DNA of 29,814 bases from positions 1 to 29,814 of the forward strand of contig DSAR01000159.1 of assembly GCA_011046405.1 (NCBI GenBank). The letters are read 5' to 3'. This DNA is from Chloroflexota bacterium (GTDB lineage: Bacteria; Chloroflexota; Anaerolineae; B4-G1). Position numbers and translations under genes: made by a program. The notes below the pieces were generated by a model that saw only the letters and a list, made by a program, of their open reading frames with translations, did not search any database and was not told the origin of the DNA. Positions 16,110 through 22,844 of this stretch are shown one piece after another; position 1 is the first letter of the stretch, and each line of letters opens with the position of its first letter.

Positions 16110-17840
16110 ATGTGGTCTGAACTGCGGAATTTTTTCTGGCTCCAATGGAAACTCACCCGGGCGATGTTCCGAGGACGCCGGACGGGCAGCCGCCTGCGGA
16201 TCCTGGGATTGATCCTCCAACTCATCTCCTTTGCCTTTACCTTCCCGATGTTTCTGGCGATGGGGATCGCTTTGGCCGTGGTGATGATCCTCGTCTCGCC
16301 CGGCGCGGCCTACGAGATCGCGACGTTGGCCAACACCCTCCTGTTTTTCATCTGGCTGCTGTTACCGGCTTCCTATAGCTCGCAGATCATCGAGCGTTTC
16401 GAGATGACCCAACTATTTCCACATCCCATTCGCTTCGGGAGCATCGTCATGGGCAGCACGCTGATGTCGTTCCTGACCATCACGGGGTTATGGACCGTGC
16501 CCATCATCCTGGGCGAGATCGTGGGCCTGGCGTGGCATCAACTGTCCGCCCTGCCCTTGATCGTCCTCGGCGCCATGCCTGCTTTCACGCTGCTGGTGTT
16601 GACTGGTCGTATCATGGAGGACTTCTTCGACTTGGTGTCCGGCGACCGGCGACTGCGCGCGATGACGCTGGCGCTGCTCTCGCTGCCCTTCATGTTCTGC
16701 TGGATTGGCCAATACGCCTTCCAGTACGCGGTTGAGGACATCAACCGGTTGCCCGGGTTCATCCAGGAACCGTTACAGGAGACAATTGAGCGATTGGATC
16801 TGGAAGAGGAGCCGGAGTCGTTTCACGAGGTGACCGCTATCTTCAGCCAGATCCTGGAAGCGGTCCGACCGTCCCGCTTCTTGATCTGGCTCCCACCGGG
16901 GTGGGCGGCGGCCGGGATGGGGTTGGCCGTTGGCGATCACTGGCTCCGCGCCTTGCCCTACCTGGCGCTTTCGTTGGGATTTACCGGCTTGCTGCTCTGG
17001 GTGCACGCCGGGATCACTCGCCGGCTGATGTCAGGGGCAGCGCTGACGGCCGGCACCGAGCGGGTTCGCAGCCGGGGGCAGTTCCAGCACCTGCCGGGGC
17101 CACCAGATCTGTGGACACTCTTCCACAAGGATTGGCTTTACCTGTGGCGCAGCCCGATCCCCCGGCGCTTGCTCTTCTCCAGTCTAATCGTGGTCGCGGC
17201 GATGATATTACCTCTGCGCAACATCTCCGTCAAGGAGGAGGAACCCGCTTTTCTGCGCGACGTCGCGCCGCTGGCGGCTGGCGGCTTTCTCATCACCATG
17301 CTGAATATGACCATCAGCTTGGGGTTCAACGCCAACTATTTCGGCGTCATCGACCGGGAGGGATTGGTCTCCATCTTGCACACGCCGGTCGACCGGCGTC
17401 ACATATTGCTTTCAAGCAATTTGACGACGCTGATATACACCGGCGCCCAATTACTCGTCATCACACTGGGCCTGGCGTTGCTGACCGGCCGCTGGGCTCT
17501 TTTTCCTCTGGGGCTTTGCCTGGGGCTATGTCTGCAGATCAGCGGCGCGCCCGCCTACAATCTGGCGGCTATCCTCGCGCCTTACCGCGCCCAGCTCAAG
17601 CACGGCGGCGGTCGTCAGCGTGGCAACTTGTGGGGCATGGCCGCGTGGGCGCTATCCACCCCACCTATCCTGGCCCTCATCGTGCTGCCCTACCTCCTCT
17701 GGAAACCGGCCCTGATCGTCACCCTGCCGCTGGCCTTCGTCTACAGCGTGGGATTATACACGCTGACGCTGACGCCGCTGGCCCGGCTTCTGCAACGCCG
17801 GGAGTTCGACACGTGGCAGGCTGTCATCGCCGAGGAATAG
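16110..17840 (+). CDS. ABC transporter permease
   Basis: The product is about 576 residues. I chose the ATG at 16110, two bases after the TGA of the ATP-binding gene; a GTG at 16104 overlapping that stop is also possible, with GGGAGAGG in range of both. About 11-12 hydrophobic segments are visible, among them SFAFTFPMFLAMGIALAVV, LLFFIWLLLPASY, FLTITGLWTVPIILGEIVG, LLFSSLIVVAAMILPL and LPLAFVYSVGLYTLTL. A cytoplasmic loop near EDFFDLVSGDRRLRAM probably couples to the ATPase. The length and two-block arrangement fit a full-length exporter membrane subunit that works as a dimer or with both halves fused. The substrate is unknown. Confidence 0.85.
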   Translation: MWSELRNFFWLQWKLTRAMFRGRRTGSRLRILGLILQLISFAFTFPMFLAMGIALAVVMILVSPGAAYEIATLANTLLFFIWLLLPASYSSQIIERFEMTQLFPHPIRFGSIVMGSTLMSFLTITGLWTVPIILGEIVGLAWHQLSALPLIVLGAMPAFTLLVLTGRIMEDFFDLVSGDRRLRAMTLALLSLPFMFCWIGQYAFQYAVEDINRLPGFIQEPLQETIERLDLEEEPESFHEVTAIFSQILEAVRPSRFLIWLPPGWAAAGMGLAVGDHWLRALPYLALSLGFTGLLLWVHAGITRRLMSGAALTAGTERVRSRGQFQHLPGPPDLWTLFHKDWLYLWRSPIPRRLLFSSLIVVAAMILPLRNISVKEEEPAFLRDVAPLAAGGFLITMLNMTISLGFNANYFGVIDREGLVSILHTPVDRRHILLSSNLTTLIYTGAQLLVITLGLALLTGRWALFPLGLCLGLCLQISGAPAYNLAAILAPYRAQLKHGGGRQRGNLWGMAAWALSTPPILALIVLPYLLWKPALIVTLPLAFVYSVGLYTLTLTPLARLLQRREFDTWQAVIAEE

Positions 17841-17857
17841 AACATAGCCCCACCTAT

Positions 17858-18982
17858 TTACACACACACCAGGTGGCGCGAGCGGGCCGCCGCCACGCGC
17901 TCGGGCAAGACGGCGACGCCCAACCCCGGCCCCTCGGGCACCGAAAGGGTCGAGTCCGCGTTGAGTTCGAAGTTCGGCACGGCCACGTCTTGCCCCTCAG
18001 GATAGTAGCGGGCCGAGGCTGAGATGTCGCCCGGCAGCCGGAAGTTGGGCAGCGACGCCAGCGCCACGTTGGCCGCTCGCCCCACGTTCGTCTCCAGCAT
18101 GCCCCCGCACCAGACCGGCACGCCCCGCTCGGCGCACAGATCGTGAATCTGTAGAGCAGCCGTTAAGCCACCTACCCGGCAGACCTTGATGTTGATCACC
18201 CGGCAGGCGTCGATGTCCAACGCCCAGCGAGCGTGTTCTGGCGAGTGGACGCTCTCGTCCAGGCACACCGGCGTCCGCATCTGGGCCTGCAACTTGGCGT
18301 GATCCACGATGTCGTCGTGGTGGAAGGGTTGCTCCACCAGCAACAGGTCGAACTGGTCCAACGCCAGGAGAATGGGTACGTCGGCCAGCGTGTAGGCGCA
18401 ATTCGCGTCGACCTGGAGCGGCAGGTCCGGCCATCGCTCCCGGACGGCGCGCACCACGTCCACGTCCCATCCCGGCTTGATCTTCAACTTGACCCGTCCG
18501 TAGCCCTCGTCGACGTGTTGGGCCACCCGGTCGAGCAGTGCGTCGAGGGTCGGCTCGATCCCGACGCTCACGCCTACTGCCACCCGCGCCATGGTGCCAC
18601 CGACGTATTCGGCCAGCGACACGCCCTCCGCCCGGGCCAGCAGATCCCACACCGCGTTTTCCACTCCCGCGCGGGCCATGGGGTGCCCTCGCACCCGCTC
18701 GAAGCGGGCCACCACGTCGGCGGGCGTCGACACGGTTTGCCCCAGCACCGCCGGCACGAGGAAGCCCGCCATGATGTGCCAGGCTGTCCCGGTGGTCTCG
18801 TAGGCGTACCAGGGCCCGGCGTCGGCGGTGCATTCCCCCCAGCCCGTCAGGCCATCGGCGTGGGCCGAGACCAGGATGCACGAGCGGGTGAACTCGCGCC
18901 CGAAACTGGTCTCGAAGGGGTGCACCAACGGCAATTCGATCTCGTGTAATTCGATCCGCTCGATCTTCATCTCTAGCGCCAT
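17858..18982 (-). CDS. N-succinylamino-acid racemase / o-succinylbenzoate synthase-like enolase-superfamily enzyme
   Basis: The product is 374 residues. The enolase-superfamily residues of the MenC/NSAAR group are present: KLKIKPG with the catalytic K167, metal ligands in LQVDANCAY, LVEQPF and CLDES, and NIKVCRVGG with the second lysine K266. Family members either make o-succinylbenzoate for menaquinone or racemise N-succinyl amino acids. The adjacent COG3375-type acetyltransferase argues for the racemase role, because that pair forms part of the D- to L-amino acid conversion pathway characterised in Geobacillus kaustophilus. No other men genes are nearby. The gene starts 8 bp after the acetyltransferase stop. 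An in-frame ATG at 18970 is an alternative start. Confidence 0.85.
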   Translation of the reverse strand: MALEMKIERIELHEIELPLVHPFETSFGREFTRSCILVSAHADGLTGWGECTADAGPWYAYETTGTAWHIMAGFLVPAVLGQTVSTPADVVARFERVRGHPMARAGVENAVWDLLARAEGVSLAEYVGGTMARVAVGVSVGIEPTLDALLDRVAQHVDEGYGRVKLKIKPGWDVDVVRAVRERWPDLPLQVDANCAYTLADVPILLALDQFDLLLVEQPFHHDDIVDHAKLQAQMRTPVCLDESVHSPEHARWALDIDACRVINIKVCRVGGLTAALQIHDLCAERGVPVWCGGMLETNVGRAANVALASLPNFRLPGDISASARYYPEGQDVAVPNFELNADSTLSVPEGPGLGVAVLPERVAAARSRHLVCV

Positions 18983-18990
18983 AGGCCTCC

Positions 18991-19863
18991 TTACTCCCCC
19001 TTTCCCTTTGTCAGCAAATAGTAACTTCGTCCCTCTTCGTGGAAGAAATCGACCGCCATATATCCGGCGGCAAAGGCTTTCTCGAATACCTGGCGCGTGT
19101 GGATCCGCCAGGCCAGTGCCAGGTCGAAATCGGCCGCCTTGATGGCCTGGAAGTTGGCCGGTACCTGGACTAAAATTCTCTGCGCCTCCATCGACAACAC
19201 CTCTGTCGCGGGCTGGAGCGGGTCGCCTGGTTGCGCCGGATTGATCACCGGTACGCCGGCCGCCTGCAAAGTTGCGATCGACGCGCTGGGCCCCTCACCG
19301 GACAGGTGATCGACTACCTCCGGGCTGTTCAAGTGCCATTCGACCATGAAGCGATCGGTGGCGATTCCGGCGTTCAGGTCATCCCGCAGTTCGCCATACA
19401 GATTTCGCCAATACGTGTTGCTTAACACACCCAGCTTGTGGAAATTCAAATAGGCGTTCCGGCTCTCCAGGGGATCGAAGGTCCACGTGACCAGATCGAT
19501 TCCCTGTGACAAGACGAATTCCCGCTGCGCCAGTTTCAACCGATATCCCACGTTCCGGTTCTGACGCACTGGCAGCACCCCGGCCATGTGTGAACAGTGC
19601 TTGATCTGTCCCGTAGGCGTCAGCCCCACGAAGCCGAACACGCACCCGATCATCCGCTCTCCGCCCGCCGCCTGCTTTTCGAACGCGCCCAACACCAATC
19701 CACCGTTCTTCTGAGCGGTGATCAGGAGCCCGGTGTTGACCACCTCCACGTCCGAGAATCCCCAGACATCGCGTTGGAGCTGTTCGGCTGCGCGATACGC
19801 CTCGATGCTTTGCACAGGTCGAATGACGACGTCGGCATCCTCTATCTTTATATCCGCTCCCAT
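18991..19863 (-). CDS. GNAT-superfamily acyltransferase (COG3375-type, predicted amino acid N-succinyltransferase)
   Basis: The product is 290 residues. The pattern RDVWGFSDVEVVN, TAQKNGGLVLGAF, GFVGLTPTGQIKHCSHMAGVLP and VTWTFDPLESRNAYLNFHKLGV is that of the predicted GNAT proteins that accompany NSAAR genes. The R/Q-x-x-G/A-like acyl-CoA pyrophosphate loop is VRQNRNVGYRLK. In the known pathway this enzyme succinylates a D-amino acid using succinyl-CoA, the racemase inverts it, and a desuccinylase frees the L-amino acid. The desuccinylase is not in this window. The ATG at 19863 follows GGGGGA with a 5-6 bp gap. Confidence 0.82.
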   Translation of the reverse strand: MGADIKIEDADVVIRPVQSIEAYRAAEQLQRDVWGFSDVEVVNTGLLITAQKNGGLVLGAFEKQAAGGERMIGCVFGFVGLTPTGQIKHCSHMAGVLPVRQNRNVGYRLKLAQREFVLSQGIDLVTWTFDPLESRNAYLNFHKLGVLSNTYWRNLYGELRDDLNAGIATDRFMVEWHLNSPEVVDHLSGEGPSASIATLQAAGVPVINPAQPGDPLQPATEVLSMEAQRILVQVPANFQAIKAADFDLALAWRIHTRQVFEKAFAAGYMAVDFFHEEGRSYYLLTKGKGE

Positions 19864-19891
19864 CAATATCCCCCATACCCGGCCAAATGCA

Positions 19892-19923
19892 AAAAACCAC
19901 CATCTGGCCAGATGGTGGTTTTT
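19892..19923 (-). terminator. Perfect 16-bp-arm hairpin terminator
   Basis: AAAAACCACCATCTGG is followed directly by its reverse complement, so the 32-bp stretch is a perfect palindrome with A and T runs at its ends. It lies 53 bp after the foldase gene and just ahead of the acyltransferase gene, both on the minus strand. It should end the foldase transcript and may work in both directions. Confidence 0.85.
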
Positions 19924-19950
19924 CGATACACAAATTCACAAGGCAAGCCT

Positions 19951-19983
19951 CGATTACAACCCGATTACAACCCGATTACAACT
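19951..19983 (-). repeat. Three tandem 11-bp repeats across the foldase stop codon
   Basis: CGATTACAACC occurs three times in a row (the last copy ends in T). The third copy contains the stop codon of the foldase gene, so unit gain or loss affects only the 3' end. Confidence 0.7.
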
Positions 19984-21187
19984 CGATCTGGATCTCCGGC
20001 GCGTATTCGAGGTAGTTGTCCTCTCGTACAACGAGCGCTTCGCGCTGAGCTTCCAACCATTCGTTGAAACGCTCGTCCCGCATCCGCTCGCGGACCGATT
20101 CATCCAGTTCACGCACCTCTCGCCCGATGACCTTGATGACCGTAAACCACGTATCGTCCTCTTCTTCTTGCACCGGTTGACTATGCCGCCCCACGTCCAT
20201 ACTGAAGGCTAGATCAGTCAACGTCGGGCCAATCTGCTTCTCTATCTCGTCCCGAGGCAACCATTCCCACTCGTAGCCATAGCCGCGGAGCTGGTCGTCC
20301 TCACTATCCTGGATCTCCTGCGCCAATACCTCGAAATCCTCCCCTGCTTCCAGCCGCGCCACGAACTCACCAGCCTTCTCCTCGCTGTTCACCGTCATGT
20401 AGTGTATTTTAACCTGTTCGGCCTCCATGGGAATTTCGGATAAATTGGCCTCTCGAAGCTTATCTTCCAAAAGGGATGCCTCGATCCAGGAGCGAAATTC
20501 CTGTTCCGAAGCGTCAATCGCCTTCAAGAACTGGCTGCGGTAACGATTATATTCCTCGGCCGTCATTGGTGCCTGGGTGGGGAATGGCGTCGAGGTCGGC
20601 GCCGTCACGTCAGTCGGCGTCAGCGGCAGGGCCGGTTCCGGCAAGGGAGTCGATGGACTTGGATCGTAACCGAAGAATCCTGCGACGGCTTGATCGATCT
20701 CCACAGGGGATAAGGTGATCCCCCGACGTTCCGCTTCTTGGCGAACGATCTCTTCGCGAATCAATTGATCCAGGGCCTGTTCGGCGATAAAAGGCGCATT
20801 GGCCGGCGACAATTGGGCGCTCAACTCGCGGATTTGGTTCTGCAGATACTCCAGATAATACTGGGCGTTAGGATCAGTTGGATCCTCAATTGCTTGCTGC
20901 TGCTGATACAGGTACTGCAAATCCATGTTCATTTGCAATCGCCTGAACAGCACGCGCGACTGGAACTCCGACGCGGTGATCGGTTCTGTCCCCACTTTTG
21001 CCACGGGTCTTTTGGCCTTGACGACATTCTCCATAAAAAAGCCATAGACCAACACACCGACGATCAACACCGCCAACGCCGCCACACTCCAGATGATGAT
21101 TCGTTCGATTTTCTGCTCTCGCGCCAGGCGGGAGCTTTGTTTTCGAGTCAGCTCTTTTGTCACACGTTTCTTAGACTTTTTAGCCAT
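19976..21187 (-). CDS. Membrane-anchored SurA/PrsA-like peptidyl-prolyl isomerase (foldase)
   Basis: The product is 403 residues. A lysine- and arginine-rich N-terminus (MAKKSKKRVTKELTRK) precedes one membrane helix (about 30-51, IIWSVAALAVLIVGVLVYGF), so the rest faces outside. A SurA-N-like chaperone region follows, with the typical VAKVGTEPITASEFQ opening and QALDQLIREEIVRQEAERRGI. A proline- and threonine-rich linker (about 176-208) is inserted before the second helical part. Residues about 255-370 fit a parvulin domain (VKIHYMTVNSEEKAGEFVARL, FEVLAQEIQDSE, LAFSMDVGRHSQPV), though the catalytic-site residues look diverged. It likely helps exported proteins fold. The ATG at 21187 lies just downstream of three GAGAAT hexamers that supply a purine-rich ribosome site. 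Confidence 0.82.
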   Translation of the reverse strand: MAKKSKKRVTKELTRKQSSRLAREQKIERIIIWSVAALAVLIVGVLVYGFFMENVVKAKRPVAKVGTEPITASEFQSRVLFRRLQMNMDLQYLYQQQQAIEDPTDPNAQYYLEYLQNQIRELSAQLSPANAPFIAEQALDQLIREEIVRQEAERRGITLSPVEIDQAVAGFFGYDPSPSTPLPEPALPLTPTDVTAPTSTPFPTQAPMTAEEYNRYRSQFLKAIDASEQEFRSWIEASLLEDKLREANLSEIPMEAEQVKIHYMTVNSEEKAGEFVARLEAGEDFEVLAQEIQDSEDDQLRGYGYEWEWLPRDEIEKQIGPTLTDLAFSMDVGRHSQPVQEEEDDTWFTVIKVIGREVRELDESVRERMRDERFNEWLEAQREALVVREDNYLEYAPEIQIEL

Positions 21188-21226
21188 TTCTCATTCTCAT
21201 TCTCATTCCACTCTCGTCAATCAAAA

Positions 21227-21251
21227 GCGGACAGCGCTAGCGGCTGTCCGC
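21227..21251 (-). terminator. Hairpin with T-run, likely end of the rpsF-rpsR transcript
   Basis: GCGGACAGC and GCTGTCCGC form a 9-bp stem with a 7-nt loop. On the minus strand the stem is followed by TTTTGATT. It stands upstream of the foldase start and could insulate that gene from readthrough. Confidence 0.5.
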
Positions 21252-21353
21252 TCACTATGAAACCGCTAACTGACAGATAGGCCCAGCATCAAAGGACAAT
21301 AGCACAGATTGCGCGGATTCCACTGATTTTAAGAACGTTACCCAAGTTTTAGG

Positions 21354-21463
21354 GTATCTTCTCAATAAGTTGGGGAGCTGTGGCCGGTCTCCCGACCGAG
21401 CCACAGCGGGCACGGTCAGGAGACCGGCCCGAGCGAGTTTGCCCCGGTTTATTGAGATGATAC
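21354..21463 (-). mobile_element. 110-bp foldback MITE, copy 2 (inverted)
   Basis: Read on the minus strand, this copy is identical over all 110 bp to copies 1 and 3. A perfect 8-bp direct repeat, GTTTTAGG, flanks it (21346-21353 and 21464-21471). The right-hand duplication overlaps the edge of composite repeat copy C. Confidence 0.88.
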
Positions 21464-21468
21464 GTTTT

Positions 21469-21599
21469 AGGTTCTTTGGGGTTTCGCATGGTCGCGGTGA
21501 GAGATTAGCCACGAATTGCACGAAAAACCCAAAGATTAGTGTAATTCGTGGCGAAAAATTGACCGCTTGCTAAGCCGAGCACGCAAACTGCCAGAGAGT
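21469..21599 (+). repeat. Composite intergenic repeat, copy C (longest form)
   Basis: It starts AGGTTCTTTGGGGTTTCGCATGG as in copy A. It then carries the extra block CCACGAATTGCACGAAAAACC-CAAAGATTAGTG ending ATTCGTGG, and then the GAAAAATTGACCGCTTGC core. The extra block begins CCACGAAT and ends ATTCGTGG, so it is itself an inverted-repeat unit. Confidence 0.65.
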
Positions 21600-21650
21600 C
21601 CAGTTTTACAGACGCCCGCATCAATCCACCCGATCCAGATTGAAGACACA

Positions 21651-21887
21651 CTAGACTCGCTCGCTAACAAACGGCAGCAATGCCATGTGGCGCGCTCGCT
21701 TGATTGCTTGAGCCAACCTCCGTTGGTGCTTGGCGCACGTTCCCGACCGTCGCCGTGGCTTTATCTTGCCGCGATCGGTCAGAAACTCTCTCAATGCACT
21801 GGTATTCTTATAGTCGATGTAATCGACTTTTTCGGTACAGAACACGCAATTCCGCTGGCGTCGTTTGCCATACCATTTTTTTGCCAA
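21651..21887 (-). CDS. rpsR: 30S ribosomal protein S18
   Basis: The product is 78 residues, a normal length. RRQRNCVFCTEKVDYIDYKNTSA and GKIKPRRRSGTCAKHQRRLAQAIKRARHMALLP are unmistakable S18; the CVFC...C cysteines suggest the zinc-binding form. S18 pairs with S6 on the platform of the small subunit. The start is TTG, fixed by AGGGAGG 7 bp upstream and by the family N-terminus. It lies downstream of rpsF with a 255-bp gap that holds a broken ssb. Confidence 0.95.
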   Translation of the reverse strand: MAKKWYGKRRQRNCVFCTEKVDYIDYKNTSALREFLTDRGKIKPRRRSGTCAKHQRRLAQAIKRARHMALLPFVSERV

Positions 21888-21933
21888 CTTTGACCTCCCT
21901 TAACCAACGGCCCTAGGAGCCGTCGGCGTTTCA

Positions 21934-22127
21934 TCAAAAACGAAAACTCTCCCACCGAGGGCGCGTCATCTTTTTTAGATCGCCCGGGTCGCCCAGGACG
22001 AACCCTTCCCTGGCGACCAAGTCCGTGCGAGAGCGTTTCTTGCCATCTCGATCATGCCCGTTTCGCGTCTACAAACGTCTCTCGACTACACCCGTTGGCC
22101 CTTATATGAAAGCGTTGCTTGCAAATC
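21934..22127 (-). pseudogene. Decayed ssb (single-strand DNA-binding protein) remnant
   Basis: Bacteria commonly have ssb between rpsF and rpsR. Here the gap has no full gene, but two pieces in different frames look like SSB. The first is QATLSYKGQRV followed at once by a TAG (22086-22088). The second is RDGKKRSRTDLVAREGFVLGD (from 22047 down), resembling the DGKKRYRTEVVAREV strand that closes the SSB OB-fold. The distance from KG to DG is 56 nt, one short of the 19 codons expected, so a 1-nt deletion plus a stop explains the break. The N-terminal half is missing altogether. The call rests on motif memory and position rather than an alignment. Confidence 0.6.
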
Positions 22128-22142
22128 TCGGACAGAAAAAAA

Positions 22143-22430
22143 TCACGGTTCGAGCCGCACGACGATGTGACGCATAATAGCCTCTAGCAGGTGAAGATCA
22201 TTCTCCAGCCCGGCTACACCTTGAGGCTGCATCTCTAGCTTCATCAGCACATACTGGCCTTCCCGTTGATCTTGAATGGGATAGGCCAGTCGACGCATCC
22301 CCCACGCTTCGACGTTTTTGACCTCGCCGTCGTTGCGCGCGATCAAATCGGTCACTCGCTCAACGATAGCGGTCAAGTTATCCTCGTCCACGTCGGGGTG
22401 AATAATAAAAAGCAACTCATAGTTGCGCAC
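22143..22430 (-). CDS. rpsF: 30S ribosomal protein S6
   Basis: The product is 95 residues, a normal length. RNYELLFIIHPDVDEDNL, WGMRRLAYPIQDQREGQYVLMKLEM and IMRHIVVRLEP are diagnostic of S6. The start is a GTG at 22430, preceded by AGGAGGTGATC, which matches the anti-Shine-Dalgarno sequence almost fully. The longer frame to 22547 lies in the leader and is not coding. S6 binds S18 in the 30S platform. Confidence 0.95.
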   Translation of the reverse strand: MRNYELLFIIHPDVDEDNLTAIVERVTDLIARNDGEVKNVEAWGMRRLAYPIQDQREGQYVLMKLEMQPQGVAGLENDLHLLEAIMRHIVVRLEP

Positions 22431-22435
22431 TTGGC

Positions 22436-22500
22436 GATCACCTCCTTTCCTCGGGATTGCCCCCGGACGCAAGCCGGGAGCGGAAAGCACGCCAACAGGC
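22436..22500 (-). promoter_or_regulatory. rpsF leader with a CCCGG/CCGGG hairpin
   Basis: Between promoter and start the minus strand can form CTCCCGG-CTTGCGT-CCGGGGG just upstream of the ribosome site. Many bacteria carry an S6:S18-binding autoregulatory structure at this place. I cannot confirm its conserved CCG bulge by eye. Confidence 0.3.
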
Positions 22501-22514
22501 GCGTAACGAGCAAC

Positions 22515-22543
22515 ATGATAACACAAAGCCTTCGCTTTGGCAA
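22515..22543 (-). promoter_or_regulatory. Promoter of the rpsF-rpsR operon
   Basis: On the minus strand TTGCCA (22543-22538), a 17-bp spacer and TATCAT (22520-22515). The position, about 85 bp ahead of the GTG, fits a ribosomal protein leader. Confidence 0.6.
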
Positions 22544-22660
22544 GCACTCGTGTTGAGATTTGAGATGGTGTTGGGGTCTAATCGAGCAGATCCCTTGCCC
22601 CTTCTGGCGCTCAGCCCGGTGGTGATTGTGATGTGGCGCCCATGACTGAGGCAATGATGA

Positions 22661-22699
22661 TCTACAAAGCATATACAAATATTTGACAGGATATACACA
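22661..22699 (+). promoter_or_regulatory. CarH-type operator: four TnnACA boxes at exact 11-bp spacing
   Basis: TCTACA (22661), TATACA (22672), TTGACA (22683) and TACACA (22694) all match TnnACA and start exactly 11 bp apart, one helical turn. Thermus CarH is known to bind head-to-tail 11-bp repeats of the form nnTnnACAn with the DNA-binding domains of its tetramer, covering the -35 region. Here the third box is the -35 hexamer itself, so bound repressor would block RNA polymerase. No fifth box is found at 22650 or 22705. Confidence 0.82.
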
Positions 22700-22711
22700 A
22701 TGTGCTAAGAT
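22683..22711 (+). promoter_or_regulatory. Promoter of the light/B12-regulated operon
   Basis: A consensus TTGACA (22683-22688), a 17-bp spacer and TAAGAT (22706-22711). Transcription would begin near 22718, about 55 nt before the microprotein start. The -35 box is shared with the CarH-type operator. Confidence 0.75.
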
Positions 22712-22772
22712 CGGTGTGAGATGTTGAATCGATGTCGCTGCAAGTTGAAGATACATAAATGAGAGGAGCGCG

Positions 22773-22844
22773 ATGAACGCTTGGGAACTCTATGCTATTG
22801 CTGCGTTGATCATCTTGGGCTTGATGACACCAAATCTGAGATGA
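22773..22844 (+). CDS. 23-residue membrane microprotein, translationally coupled to the photoreceptor gene
   Basis: The ATG at 22773 follows GAGAGGAG by 4-5 bp, the only strong ribosome site in this leader. The frame starts MNAWELYAIAALIILG and ends at a TGA (22842-22844), giving 23 codons with about 15 uninterrupted hydrophobic residues, enough for one membrane helix. The stop overlaps the ATG of the CarH-like gene (ATGA at 22841-22844). That gene has no good ribosome site of its own, so its translation likely depends on this small frame. It may be a working membrane peptide or only a coupling leader. I know no named family for it. Confidence 0.65.
   Translation: MNAWELYAIAALIILGLMTPNLR

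Noticed and set aside
17858..18982. Menaquinone-pathway menC as the firm name
   Set aside because: The sequence cannot separate menC from N-succinylamino acid racemase. The neighbouring acyltransferase favours the racemase role, so no symbol was given.
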